Shown one piece after another: positions 16,473 to 24,745 of a DNA stretch of 35,080 nt (position 1 is its first letter; the number at the start of each line of letters is the position of its first letter). Where the stretch lies: contig JAQTQU010000009.1 of assembly GCA_028712095.1 (NCBI GenBank), positions 1 to 35,080 on the forward strand, read 5' to 3'. A program made the translations under genes and the position numbers. The notes under the pieces were generated by a model, which was not told the DNA's origin, made no database searches, and saw only the letters and a program-made list of their open reading frames with translations. Source of the stretch: Candidatus Peribacteraceae bacterium (lineage in GTDB: Bacteria > Patescibacteriota > Gracilibacteria > Peribacterales > Peribacteraceae).

Positions 16473-16649
16473 TCAGACGAACAAATTGCGGCGAAGCGCG
16501 GGTCTCGCGGGTTCCCGCGCTGGAGCCGCACCTCTAAGGGAAAGGATGGTCAATGGAAGGAAAACCGCAGGTTTGCCTTCCATGCAAGAACTCACCATCC
16601 AGCGGTGCTCTTCTTTCCAATACGGACTGATGAGGAGAATCGTACGCAC
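16473..16649 (-). pseudogene. 58-aa stub of a glycosyltransferase 5' end (VRTILLISPYWKEEHRWMVSS...) truncated by a dispersed repeat
   Basis: 38-bp exact repeat (16408-16445 = 16588-16625) with the start of the intact downstream gene, then a repeat hairpin and a TGA. Confidence 0.65.
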
Positions 16650-16696
16650 CGCTCAAGTATGACGCAGCCACGACGAAGACCCAAGCCTTGAGGGCG

Positions 16697-17071
16697 TCAA
16701 TTCGATGAGTTTTTTGCGTCATCCTTCCCCTCTCCATCCAAGCCCGCATCCCGGAGCGCCATGGACCGCGTGAGCTTGGTCTGGCGCTGCTCCAGCTCCT
16801 CCAGCCGGACAATGAGTCCGAAAATGATGAACGAAAGAATGCCGAGAAAGGTGATGAGAAGCGCGTTCTGCCGGTCCTTGAACCCTGTGGCAAACGTGAG
16901 GTAATCCAGCACGTACGGAAAGACCGCGATGAGGGCAATGGCCGTCCAGAATCCCGTCCACAGCGCCCCCTCCCAGATCGTCTTCTTCTGACGGAAAACC
17001 AGCCCCCACGCATACACGATGGCAACGAGCGAGATCAAGGGCGCGATGATCTGATACGGCGTGATGGACAT
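16697..17071 (-). CDS. DUF2304 family membrane protein
   Basis: three TM segments, ends RLEELEQRQTKLTRSMALRD; adjacent to GT2 as usual for the family. Confidence 0.8.
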   Translation of the reverse strand: MSITPYQIIAPLISLVAIVYAWGLVFRQKKTIWEGALWTGFWTAIALIAVFPYVLDYLTFATGFKDRQNALLITFLGILSFIIFGLIVRLEELEQRQTKLTRSMALRDAGLDGEGKDDAKNSSN

Positions 17072-17086
17072 GATGAGACGGGAAGA

Positions 17087-17755
17087 TTAGCGCAAAAACG
17101 AACGAAGGAGAATCCGGAGTGCCGTTCTGATGCCATTGGCAAACGACTGCCCCTTGGCCAGCGTGTACTGCGAGTACAGCACCTTGATGGGCACTTCCGC
17201 AATGCGCCATTTATGCTGCACAGCTTCGCGAACAAGCTCCGTACAGAATTCATAGCCGCTCATGCGGATATGGACCTCGCGCGCGGCGCGCGGACCGAAC
17301 ACCTTGAAGCCGCACTGACTGTCATTCACCCAGCGTCCGGTCGTGGCGAATGTCACCAGATTCCCGATGGCGTTGAAGAATCGCCGGATGAAGGGGATGC
17401 GATTTTTCTGACGGAAGCGGTTGGCAAAAATGATGTCGGCCCGATCCGCCAGAATCGGCTGCAGCAGAGAAGGGATATCGCGGGGATCGTGCTGTTCGTC
17501 TGCATCGAGCGTGACGATCACGTCCGCCTGCAGCGCCCGCGCCGCATCAATGCCGGTCATTGTCGCCGCCCCCGCACCGCAATTCTGCTGATGTGAGACA
17601 ACCGTGGCCCCGGCCTGACGGGCCACGCTCGCGGTGCCATCGGCAGAGCCGTCATTCACCACCACCACGCGATCGACGAATTGCTGCGTGTGCTCCACAA
17701 CGCCTGCGATACGCTTTGCTTCGTTGTACGCCGGAATGACGGCAATCACGCGCAT
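17087..17755 (-). CDS. glycosyltransferase family 2 (DPM1/polyprenyl-phosphate glycosyltransferase-like)
   Basis: MRVIAVIPAYNEAKRIAGVVEHT, VNDGSADGT, TLDADEQHDPRDIP. Confidence 0.92.
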   Translation of the reverse strand: MRVIAVIPAYNEAKRIAGVVEHTQQFVDRVVVVNDGSADGTASVARQAGATVVSHQQNCGAGAATMTGIDAARALQADVIVTLDADEQHDPRDIPSLLQPILADRADIIFANRFRQKNRIPFIRRFFNAIGNLVTFATTGRWVNDSQCGFKVFGPRAAREVHIRMSGYEFCTELVREAVQHKWRIAEVPIKVLYSQYTLAKGQSFANGIRTALRILLRSFLR

Positions 17756-17765
17756 ACGCAGGTCA

Positions 17766-20576
17766 CTAGGGAAGGAGAATGTAGGCAATACCGCCGTCCG
17801 TGTCGTTCACCTGTGGCACGATGCCCAGTGATCGGGAATTGGCGAACTCGATGAAAGCACTGACCTTCTGATGCAGCGAGCCGTTCTGGTCCCGCTCAAT
17901 GGTCGCCGTATTCGTATCGAAGACGATAGAGTTGAACCCCAGTGCCTGCAGCCGCTTCAGGGTGAGGGCGGCATCGCGTTCCGCGTAAATACAATTGAAG
18001 AAATCCAGCTGATGGTCAGAGACGCCGATGACCTCAAGATTGCGGGGAATGAAGTAGGGAATGAATGTACCGATGCGGTACAGGTACGGCCGGTCCGGCG
18101 TGGACTTGGCACGCTCGATCGCCATCGCTGCAATGTCATCGTAGTGCGAGACCGTACGTTCCTGCAGCGCTGCCGCAGAAATCTTTCCAAAGGCATACTC
18201 CAGCATGTTGCGCTGGGTTTCAAACTGCCAGAACCGCTGGCCGAAGGAGCACACCAAAGCGGTGACAATGAGCATCCCTGCGGCCGTACGGCTGAAGAGA
18301 TCGGGCGCATGCACAAACAGTGCTTCCACGCACACCACAAGACCGAGGAACATGCCAATGCCGTACCACGGCACGCCGTTGGCGAGAAACACCCATTCCA
18401 CAATCAGGAACACCGTGGCGATCCACAGCCACCGCAGCCACCTGCCCCGCCGCATCCAGAAGAACGGCAGCAGGAGCAGGAGCGGGAACAGAAAGAGCAC
18501 AGGGGACGTGGTGACGTAGTACCCTGCGGAATCCAGATTGAGCACTCCTCTCCACGGAAGCGAGAGATAGTGGCTCCATCCGTTGCTATACCCCCAGTAA
18601 CGATCGAGCTCCTCCGTGCTTCCGGTCGCCTTGCAGGCGGGAACATTTTTATCCACTTGTATCTCTTTGGGCAGCTCCCGATAGGGGCGGTCTTCTCCGC
18701 CACCGCCTCCTGTACCGTCGATATTGAAGTCCGGGCTGCTGGAATTGGGCACCCCGAGTTCAAGGGTAGTGGGAATGAGACGGCCCCGCAGGAAATTATT
18801 GTGATAGACCCAGGGGGAAATGGAAATGAGGAAGAATGCCACGAAGAGAAGAACTGAAAGAAACATCGTCTTCAGGCGCGCAGGTCGCAGTACGGAAGCG
18901 ATCACGATAAGCACACACCCCAGAATGACGGCCACGATGAGAGCAGGAGTGGACGACGTGACGGAAACACCGGCCACACGCTGGGCGATATCAGGAATAT
19001 CCAAGGCATGCTGGGCAATGAAGGCGGCAATCGCAAGGCTGACGGTCCCAAGGAACCCGACCCAGAACAACGAAGCGCCAACCAGAACGGAAATAGTGGC
19101 CATGAGCACCATGACCGCAGTCGGCTTCATCGAAAATGCAAAACCGGCGAACACACCGGAAAGGGCGATCAGGCGCCACTGTGCCCGAAGGGACGATGGT
19201 GTCTCATCCTCCGGACGGGGAAAGAGCGCAAAAAACATGACGGACATAGCCAGTGCCCCCATCGCGAAAATCGCATTGTCGATCTTCATGTCGGCAAACG
19301 AGAAATGCCCGACGAGCGGCAGCGTGTAGTACAGCAGAGCGGAAAGGATGCCGGCGTGCCGCCCAAGAAAGTGCCGCGCGAAACTGACAACCGCCAGAAT
19401 CGCCAGCACGCCTGCAGTCCAGTTCACCGCCATTGATGCGGTTGCGCCGAAAATGCTGTTGAAACCGAAGAGCGCGAACCCGAGCGACGTCAGATATTCC
19501 CACTGAAAGGGAGCCATCGAGAAAATGAAATGTCCGTAACTCACCATGAGCCGCGGACGGTTCAGATAGCTCCCCAGATCATCCCACCCGATGGGGAACG
19601 GCCGGACGATCGTCAGAAAATTGAGCGCGAGATAACTCAGCAGGAGCCATGTCAGAAACATCTCCACGCTCAGCCAGGGGACATCGCGCGTCTCGCGCGG
19701 CCGGATGAACGTGCGCAACCAGTAGAGCGCATCTTTGTACGCCAGAACAGGAACGAGAAGCACAAGTATCCATACTGCAGGAGCGATGATGAAATTCATC
19801 ACAGCCAGAAACCAGAGCATCGCCATCCATGCGCAGGCGCCGGTCCCCGCGCTCACGGCGACATCGGCGAGCAGGGAACGCGCGGGAAACCGCAGGAGCC
19901 GCAGGAGCATTTTTCCCAAGACGAGAAACTCGAAAAGTAAAACCGCGACGAAGAGAAACACGGGCAGCACACGCGTGATGAAAGACTGCTGTATGCAACG
20001 TATTGTGATGTTATAGGCCTTGACCCCGTTGTTGTACGTGCCGATCTGCTGCAGACACCCTCGCCCATTCAGATCATCAAAATTATGTTTGAGCTCCTGA
20101 AGAACAGAAGGCGACACATCGGTGTACACCAGAGGACTGGGTTCGGCCAGCTGCCGGACGGATGCTCCTCCGGACTGTGACTGGCTGAGTGCGGTAAAGA
20201 GCAGCCAGACCATGACGAGAAACCCAAGGATAAGACTGACCGGCCTGCCCTGCGTACGGAAGGTGCGCCAGTTCCCCGTCCTGAGAGAAAGCACTATCCA
20301 GCTGATGAGTAACAACCCGGCACAGGCGAGCACGTACCCGACAAAACTGCCCGCCCGTTCGAACGTGAAGAATACCGTGGAAAACAGACTCTCCAACCCG
20401 CAGAAAAACAGGTGATTCGCGCAGTCCTGCGAACGGAGCATATCCTTGGTTGCACTATCGAGCAGGACGGCACCGTGTACGGGAATGCCCAGATAGACGA
20501 GGGTGCTGTACCCCCCCCAGAGCACGAGGCCGAGCAACAGTAAAACGGAGAGAATCTGAATTGTGCGCTTCTGCAT
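17766..20576 (-). CDS. large polytopic membrane glycosyltransferase (GT39/PMT-like)
   Basis: 936 aa, more than 10 hydrophobic segments, PFPIGWDDLGSYLNRPRLMVSYG loop, soluble C-terminus. Confidence 0.7.
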   Translation of the reverse strand: MQKRTIQILSVLLLLGLVLWGGYSTLVYLGIPVHGAVLLDSATKDMLRSQDCANHLFFCGLESLFSTVFFTFERAGSFVGYVLACAGLLLISWIVLSLRTGNWRTFRTQGRPVSLILGFLVMVWLLFTALSQSQSGGASVRQLAEPSPLVYTDVSPSVLQELKHNFDDLNGRGCLQQIGTYNNGVKAYNITIRCIQQSFITRVLPVFLFVAVLLFEFLVLGKMLLRLLRFPARSLLADVAVSAGTGACAWMAMLWFLAVMNFIIAPAVWILVLLVPVLAYKDALYWLRTFIRPRETRDVPWLSVEMFLTWLLLSYLALNFLTIVRPFPIGWDDLGSYLNRPRLMVSYGHFIFSMAPFQWEYLTSLGFALFGFNSIFGATASMAVNWTAGVLAILAVVSFARHFLGRHAGILSALLYYTLPLVGHFSFADMKIDNAIFAMGALAMSVMFFALFPRPEDETPSSLRAQWRLIALSGVFAGFAFSMKPTAVMVLMATISVLVGASLFWVGFLGTVSLAIAAFIAQHALDIPDIAQRVAGVSVTSSTPALIVAVILGCVLIVIASVLRPARLKTMFLSVLLFVAFFLISISPWVYHNNFLRGRLIPTTLELGVPNSSSPDFNIDGTGGGGGEDRPYRELPKEIQVDKNVPACKATGSTEELDRYWGYSNGWSHYLSLPWRGVLNLDSAGYYVTTSPVLFLFPLLLLLPFFWMRRGRWLRWLWIATVFLIVEWVFLANGVPWYGIGMFLGLVVCVEALFVHAPDLFSRTAAGMLIVTALVCSFGQRFWQFETQRNMLEYAFGKISAAALQERTVSHYDDIAAMAIERAKSTPDRPYLYRIGTFIPYFIPRNLEVIGVSDHQLDFFNCIYAERDAALTLKRLQALGFNSIVFDTNTATIERDQNGSLHQKVSAFIEFANSRSLGIVPQVNDTDGGIAYILLP

Positions 20577-20662
20577 ACAGGAACCGAGCCTACCAGAAAA
20601 GAAGAGGAAAGGCAGCGTAAAGCTCCGGATTATTCGCCTTGGCTGCTATGCTGCCCCTCTGC

Positions 20663-21886
20663 ATGGCTCTGGATTCTGCGGTGATCCGTCGGCAATTTCC
20701 TTTCCTGCAAGAGCGGAAACATCCGGTCTATCTGGATAGCGCAGCTTCCGCCCAGAAACCCGACTGTGTGCTGCAGGCGATGGATACGTTCACGCGCACG
20801 CGGTACGCCAACGTGCACCGTGGACTCTATGCCCTCTCGGAGCAGGCAACCGACCTCTTCGAGCAGAGCCGCAACACCGTGCGGACTTTTTTGCGCGCAC
20901 GGCATGCAGACGAGATTGTGTTCACCAAGAGCACAACGGAAGCACTCAACCTCATCGCGCGCAGCTGGGGACATGCGACCCTGCGCAAGGGGGATGCCGT
21001 GGCACTGACGATTCTGGAACATCACAGCGCGATCGTCCCGTGGCTTCAACTCAAAGAGGAAAAGGGGATAGAAATCGTCTGGATCGGCATCGATGATCAG
21101 GGAAACGTGCAGCGGGAGGAGCTCACCCGCGCCCTCGGGAAGGGTAATGTCCGTCTCGTGAGTGTGACGGGGCTGAGCAATGTTCTTGGCGTCCGTCCTC
21201 CGGTGGGTGAGATCGCGGCGGAAGCGCGACGTGCGGGGGCGCTCGTCGCGGTGGACGCGGCGCAGTGGATCGGTCATCATCCGATCTCCGTGCGGGAACT
21301 GGATTGCGACTTCCTCGCCTTCTCCGGTCATAAACCCTACGGACCCACCGGCATCGGCGCGCTGTATGCAAAACGGGAGTTACTGCGTTCCATGCCGCCA
21401 TTCCTCGGCGGGGGCATGATGATCCGCGAGGTGCACCGGAACGGATTCACTCCCGCCGATGCCCCGCAGAAATTCGAGGCCGGCACGCCGCCGGTCACGG
21501 AAGCGGTGGGACTCAAGGCCGCACTGGAATGGCTTGAAGCGATCGGATGGAACGACATCGAATCGCACGAGGCACACCTGATGCGTGTGGCGTTCGACAC
21601 CCTCAGAACAATTCCGGGCCTGCGCATCCTCGGCCCCAAAACGCCGGATGGGGCTTCGGGGTGCGTGAGCTTCGTGGTGGAGGGAACACATCCCCACGAC
21701 CTCACGGACCTGCTGGGACAGCAGGGTTTCTGTCTGCGCGCAGGCCACCATTGCGCCCAGCCCCTCCACGAACGCCTGGGTATTCCGGCTTCCGTCCGGC
21801 TCTCGGTCGCCCTCTACAACACGGAGGAGGAGATCCGCGCCCTCGGCCCCGCAATCGCTCGCGCTCGTTCAGTCCTTTCCAAATAA
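20663..21886 (+). CDS. sufS: cysteine desulfurase, SufS/CsdA type
   Basis: YLDSAASAQKP, VHRGLYALSEQATD, FTKSTTEALNLIA, FSGHKPYGPTGIGALY, RAGHHCAQPLHERLGI. Confidence 0.95.
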   Translation: MALDSAVIRRQFPFLQERKHPVYLDSAASAQKPDCVLQAMDTFTRTRYANVHRGLYALSEQATDLFEQSRNTVRTFLRARHADEIVFTKSTTEALNLIARSWGHATLRKGDAVALTILEHHSAIVPWLQLKEEKGIEIVWIGIDDQGNVQREELTRALGKGNVRLVSVTGLSNVLGVRPPVGEIAAEARRAGALVAVDAAQWIGHHPISVRELDCDFLAFSGHKPYGPTGIGALYAKRELLRSMPPFLGGGMMIREVHRNGFTPADAPQKFEAGTPPVTEAVGLKAALEWLEAIGWNDIESHEAHLMRVAFDTLRTIPGLRILGPKTPDGASGCVSFVVEGTHPHDLTDLLGQQGFCLRAGHHCAQPLHERLGIPASVRLSVALYNTEEEIRALGPAIARARSVLSK

Positions 21887-21892
21887 ATAACT

Positions 21893-21977
21893 CACCGTTA
21901 CCTTCCTTACCTACCTGACCTTCCTTACCTTCCTGCCTTTCCTTACCTTCCTGCCTTTCCTTACCTACCTTACCTCC
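21893..21977 (+). repeat. pyrimidine-only tandem tract (CCTTCCTTACCTACCTGACCTTCCTTACCTTCCTGCCTTTCC...)
   Basis: read directly; quasi-periodic CTTCCTGCCTTTCCTTAC units between sufS and the scaffold gene. Confidence 0.8.
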
Positions 21978-21981
21978 CGTC

Positions 21982-22395
21982 ATGGACCTCTACGCCGAAC
22001 ACATCCTCGAGCACCACCGGCACCCACGGCACAAATCGCCAATCGCCAATCGGACAATCGAACATGCAGAGAATAATCCCGCCTGCGGCGATACGCTCGC
22101 GCTCGAGCTCAAAATCAAAAAGGGCAAAATCGAAGCGGCGGGCTGGAACGGCAGCGGATGCGCGCTCAGTCAGGCAGGCATTTCGATGCTGCTGGAAAAA
22201 ATCACCGGCATGAGCGTGAGCGATGTCGAAAAGTTCTCACCGAAGGACATGCGTTCCCTTCTCGGCGTCCCCCTGACCACCCGCAGACTCCAGTGTGCGT
22301 TCCTGCCGCTGCTTGCCCTGCATAACGCACTCCGAAAATCGAAAGGTGGGCAAACCGAAACTTGGCCCGAGCTGCTCGACCAAGATCAGGAGTAA
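21982..22395 (+). CDS. sufU: Fe-S cluster assembly scaffold, SufU/IscU family
   Basis: MDLYAEHILEHHRHPRH, NPACGD, GSGCALSQAG, RLQCAFLPL (three conserved Cys). Confidence 0.93.
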   Translation: MDLYAEHILEHHRHPRHKSPIANRTIEHAENNPACGDTLALELKIKKGKIEAAGWNGSGCALSQAGISMLLEKITGMSVSDVEKFSPKDMRSLLGVPLTTRRLQCAFLPLLALHNALRKSKGGQTETWPELLDQDQE

Positions 22396-22448
22396 GAGGC
22401 TTGTCCATCTCCGCACAATCCTTATAGACTCCTCCTACATTCGATAAA

Positions 22449-22523
22449 GCCGCCCTAGCTCAGTGGTAGAGCACCTCCATGGTAAGGAGGGGGTCACGAG
22501 TTCAATCCTCGTGGGCGGCTCCA
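22449..22523 (+). tRNA. tRNA-Thr, anticodon GGT, CCA encoded
   Basis: acceptor GCCGCCC/GGGCGGC, anticodon arm CCTCC-ATGGTAA-GGAGG, T arm ACGAG-TTCAATC-CTCGT, TCCA 3' end. Confidence 0.95.
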
Positions 22524-22622
22524 GTTAAAGAAGAACCCGCTTGACCTACCCTTCGCCTGACCCCTACAGTCTCCCCGCGATTTCCGCGTACCCCTCGGTA
22601 CCCGGTTTTACCCACAAGTCGT

Positions 22623-23222
22623 ATGACATCCCTCGTGCCCACATCGGCCTTCGCCAAGGCTTCGGCCGACCAGTCGGAAGACACCGTGATCTACGAATGT
22701 TGTGTCCTCTACCCCGCCAATCTCTCCCAGAAGGAAGAGCAGACTCTTCTGAAAGGCATCGAAGAGATTTTTGCGGAGGCGGAAGGCAGGCAGATCGCCA
22801 AAGACGCCTGGGGACGACGCGGTCTCGCGTATCCCATCAAGAAGCAGACGGAAGGCAATTTCCTCGTCCTCTACTACGAGATGGATCCGACGAAGATGCG
22901 AGAAGTGGACCGGCAGCTCCGCATCCTGCCGAACGTGCTCCGGCACCTCATGGTCAAGCCGCCCAAGGGGTATGAGCTGGTGAAGTACTCGGAGGCCTTT
23001 GAACAGTGGCAGAAAGACAAGGTGACAGCCGTTGAGACGAAGCGCAAAGAGGAAGAGACAAAGCTGCAGCGCAAAGTGGTGGAGAAAGCCAAGCGTGATG
23101 CCAAACGCACGGAGGTGAAGAAAGCCGAGGTGAAGAAGAAGGAAATCCCCAGTACGCTCGAAGAGGCCGACCTGAGCAAGAAGCTGGATGAGCTGATTTC
23201 CGACGACACCCTCGGTCTCTGA
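22623..23222 (+). CDS. rpsF: 30S ribosomal protein S6 with N-terminal repeat peptide and charged C-terminal extension
   Basis: DTVIYECCVLYPANLSQKEEQTLLKGIEEIFAEAEG...GRRGLAYPIKKQTEGNFLVLYYEMDP...RQLRILPNVLRHLMVK. Confidence 0.92.
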   Translation: MTSLVPTSAFAKASADQSEDTVIYECCVLYPANLSQKEEQTLLKGIEEIFAEAEGRQIAKDAWGRRGLAYPIKKQTEGNFLVLYYEMDPTKMREVDRQLRILPNVLRHLMVKPPKGYELVKYSEAFEQWQKDKVTAVETKRKEEETKLQRKVVEKAKRDAKRTEVKKAEVKKKEIPSTLEEADLSKKLDELISDDTLGL

Positions 23223-23253
23223 TCCTACGCCCTATCCCCTACGCCCTGCCACC

Positions 23254-23499
23254 ATGGACCACCGAAAGCAGCAGCAACAGCAACAGCGCTCTGACCCGCG
23301 CCTGAAGAAGTGCCCCTTCTGTCTGAAGGAGACGAAGTATATCGATTACAAAGATTACCCCACGATCAAACCCTTCATGGATTACTTCGGCAACATCATG
23401 AAGCGCTACTACACGGGGCTCTGCTTAAAGCACCAGAAAATGCTCAAGAACGCCATCGAGCGCGCGCGGTTCATGGGGATGGTGTCTTATCGAAAGTGA
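23254..23499 (+). CDS. rpsR: 30S ribosomal protein S18
   Basis: KKCPFCLKETKYIDYKDYPTIKPFMDYFGNIMKRYYTGLCLKHQKMLKNAIERARFMGMVSY. Confidence 0.95.
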   Translation: MDHRKQQQQQQRSDPRLKKCPFCLKETKYIDYKDYPTIKPFMDYFGNIMKRYYTGLCLKHQKMLKNAIERARFMGMVSYRK

Positions 23500-23572
23500 A
23501 AAACCTGCGGTTTTTCCCTTTTGAAAACCCTTTTCCCTCAGTGGGGTCGCTCCGGGCAGGCAAAGCCCGCCT
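23496..23572 (+). repeat. dispersed hairpin repeat (GAAAAACC-TGC-GGTTTTTC plus downstream GCTCCGGGC...GCCCGCC)
   Basis: matches the reverse complement of 16507-16583. Confidence 0.6.
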
Positions 23573-23576
23573 TCGC

Positions 23577-23906
23577 ATGGAAAATTATTGGTCCACATGC
23601 AATAACGGACAAGGCGACTACATCGCGGCGCTTTCTCCTGAGGAACTCAGACAGTATCGCATCGATCGGAAACAGATCGATTGTTTCTCACGGCTTGCAT
23701 ACGCGGATCTCGGTCCGCACGACCTCCTGTCGGAAGATGGTGTTCGCGAAGTACGAGCGAGAGTCCTCAGTGTGCTCCGCCAACAACGGACTGACCTTGC
23801 CGGTCAAATTCTGCTCGCAGCACTGATTCACCGTTCAGCGCATGTGTGGACGGCAAAAGAAGTGGAACATGCGCAAAAGATCATCACCGAGAAGCTCTCG
23901 CCATAG
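23577..23906 (+). CDS. hypothetical protein, 109 aa
   Basis: ORF in an operon-like position between rpsR and yebC; start placed at MENYWSTCNNGQGDY. Confidence 0.5.
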   Translation: MENYWSTCNNGQGDYIAALSPEELRQYRIDRKQIDCFSRLAYADLGPHDLLSEDGVREVRARVLSVLRQQRTDLAGQILLAALIHRSAHVWTAKEVEHAQKIITEKLSP

Positions 23907-23981
23907 GTAACCGGTTACTTTCTCAGGGATTCGTTCTCGAAGCCCTAGTATTCGAGTATTCCAGTATTCTACTATTCTCCC

Positions 23982-24740
23982 ATGTCCGGTCACTCCAAAT
24001 GGGCCAACATCAAGGTGCGCAAGACCGCGCAGGATCAAAAGCGCGGCAAGATCTACACGCGCCATGCGCGCCTGGTCGAGATGGCGGCGCGCGGCGGGCC
24101 GGATCCGGTGATGAACCCGTCCCTGCGAACCGCGATCGATAACGCAAAGGCCGACGGCGTGCCGAACGCGAACATCGACCGGGCGATCAAGAAGGGATCA
24201 GGTGAGTTGAAAGGGGAACAGATGGCAGTGGAGGTGTATGCGGCGTACGGCCCGGGGAATGTCGCCATGGTCATCGAATGCCTCACGGATAACAAGAACC
24301 GGACACTCAGCAGCGTGCGGTCGATTCTGGAGCGGCGCGGAGGACGGTGGACGGAGTCGGGCTCCGTGCTCTGGATGTTCCAGCAGAAAGGTGTCGTCAT
24401 TGGCAGGGGTAGAGACGTTCCGATGGAACGTCTTCATACGGAAGACATGGAATTGCGACTGATCGACGCCGGAGCCGAGGATATCGAGTGGTCCGCCGAC
24501 ACGGTCGAGGTGGTCACGAATGCCGCAGGGTGGCCGAAAGTACGTGACCTGCTCAAAGTGCAGGGCTGCGAGGTGACGACGGCCGGACTCAAATTCATTC
24601 CCACGCAGAAAACGGCCGTGACCGATCTCGCCACGGCGCAGCAGCTCATGAACCTCATCGAGGCCATTGAGGAGGATGAGGACGTTTCCGAGGTGCACAC
24701 GAACGCTGACATTGCGGATGAGATCGCTGCTCAGCTTTGA
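23982..24740 (+). CDS. yebC: YebC/PmpR-family protein (TACO1-like)
   Basis: MSGHSKWANIKVRKTAQDQKRGKIYTRHARLVEMAARGG; SSVRSILERRGGRWTESGSVLWMFQQKG; IEAIEEDEDVSEVHTN. Confidence 0.97.
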   Translation: MSGHSKWANIKVRKTAQDQKRGKIYTRHARLVEMAARGGPDPVMNPSLRTAIDNAKADGVPNANIDRAIKKGSGELKGEQMAVEVYAAYGPGNVAMVIECLTDNKNRTLSSVRSILERRGGRWTESGSVLWMFQQKGVVIGRGRDVPMERLHTEDMELRLIDAGAEDIEWSADTVEVVTNAAGWPKVRDLLKVQGCEVTTAGLKFIPTQKTAVTDLATAQQLMNLIEAIEEDEDVSEVHTNADIADEIAAQL

Positions 24741-24745
24741 TCAAT

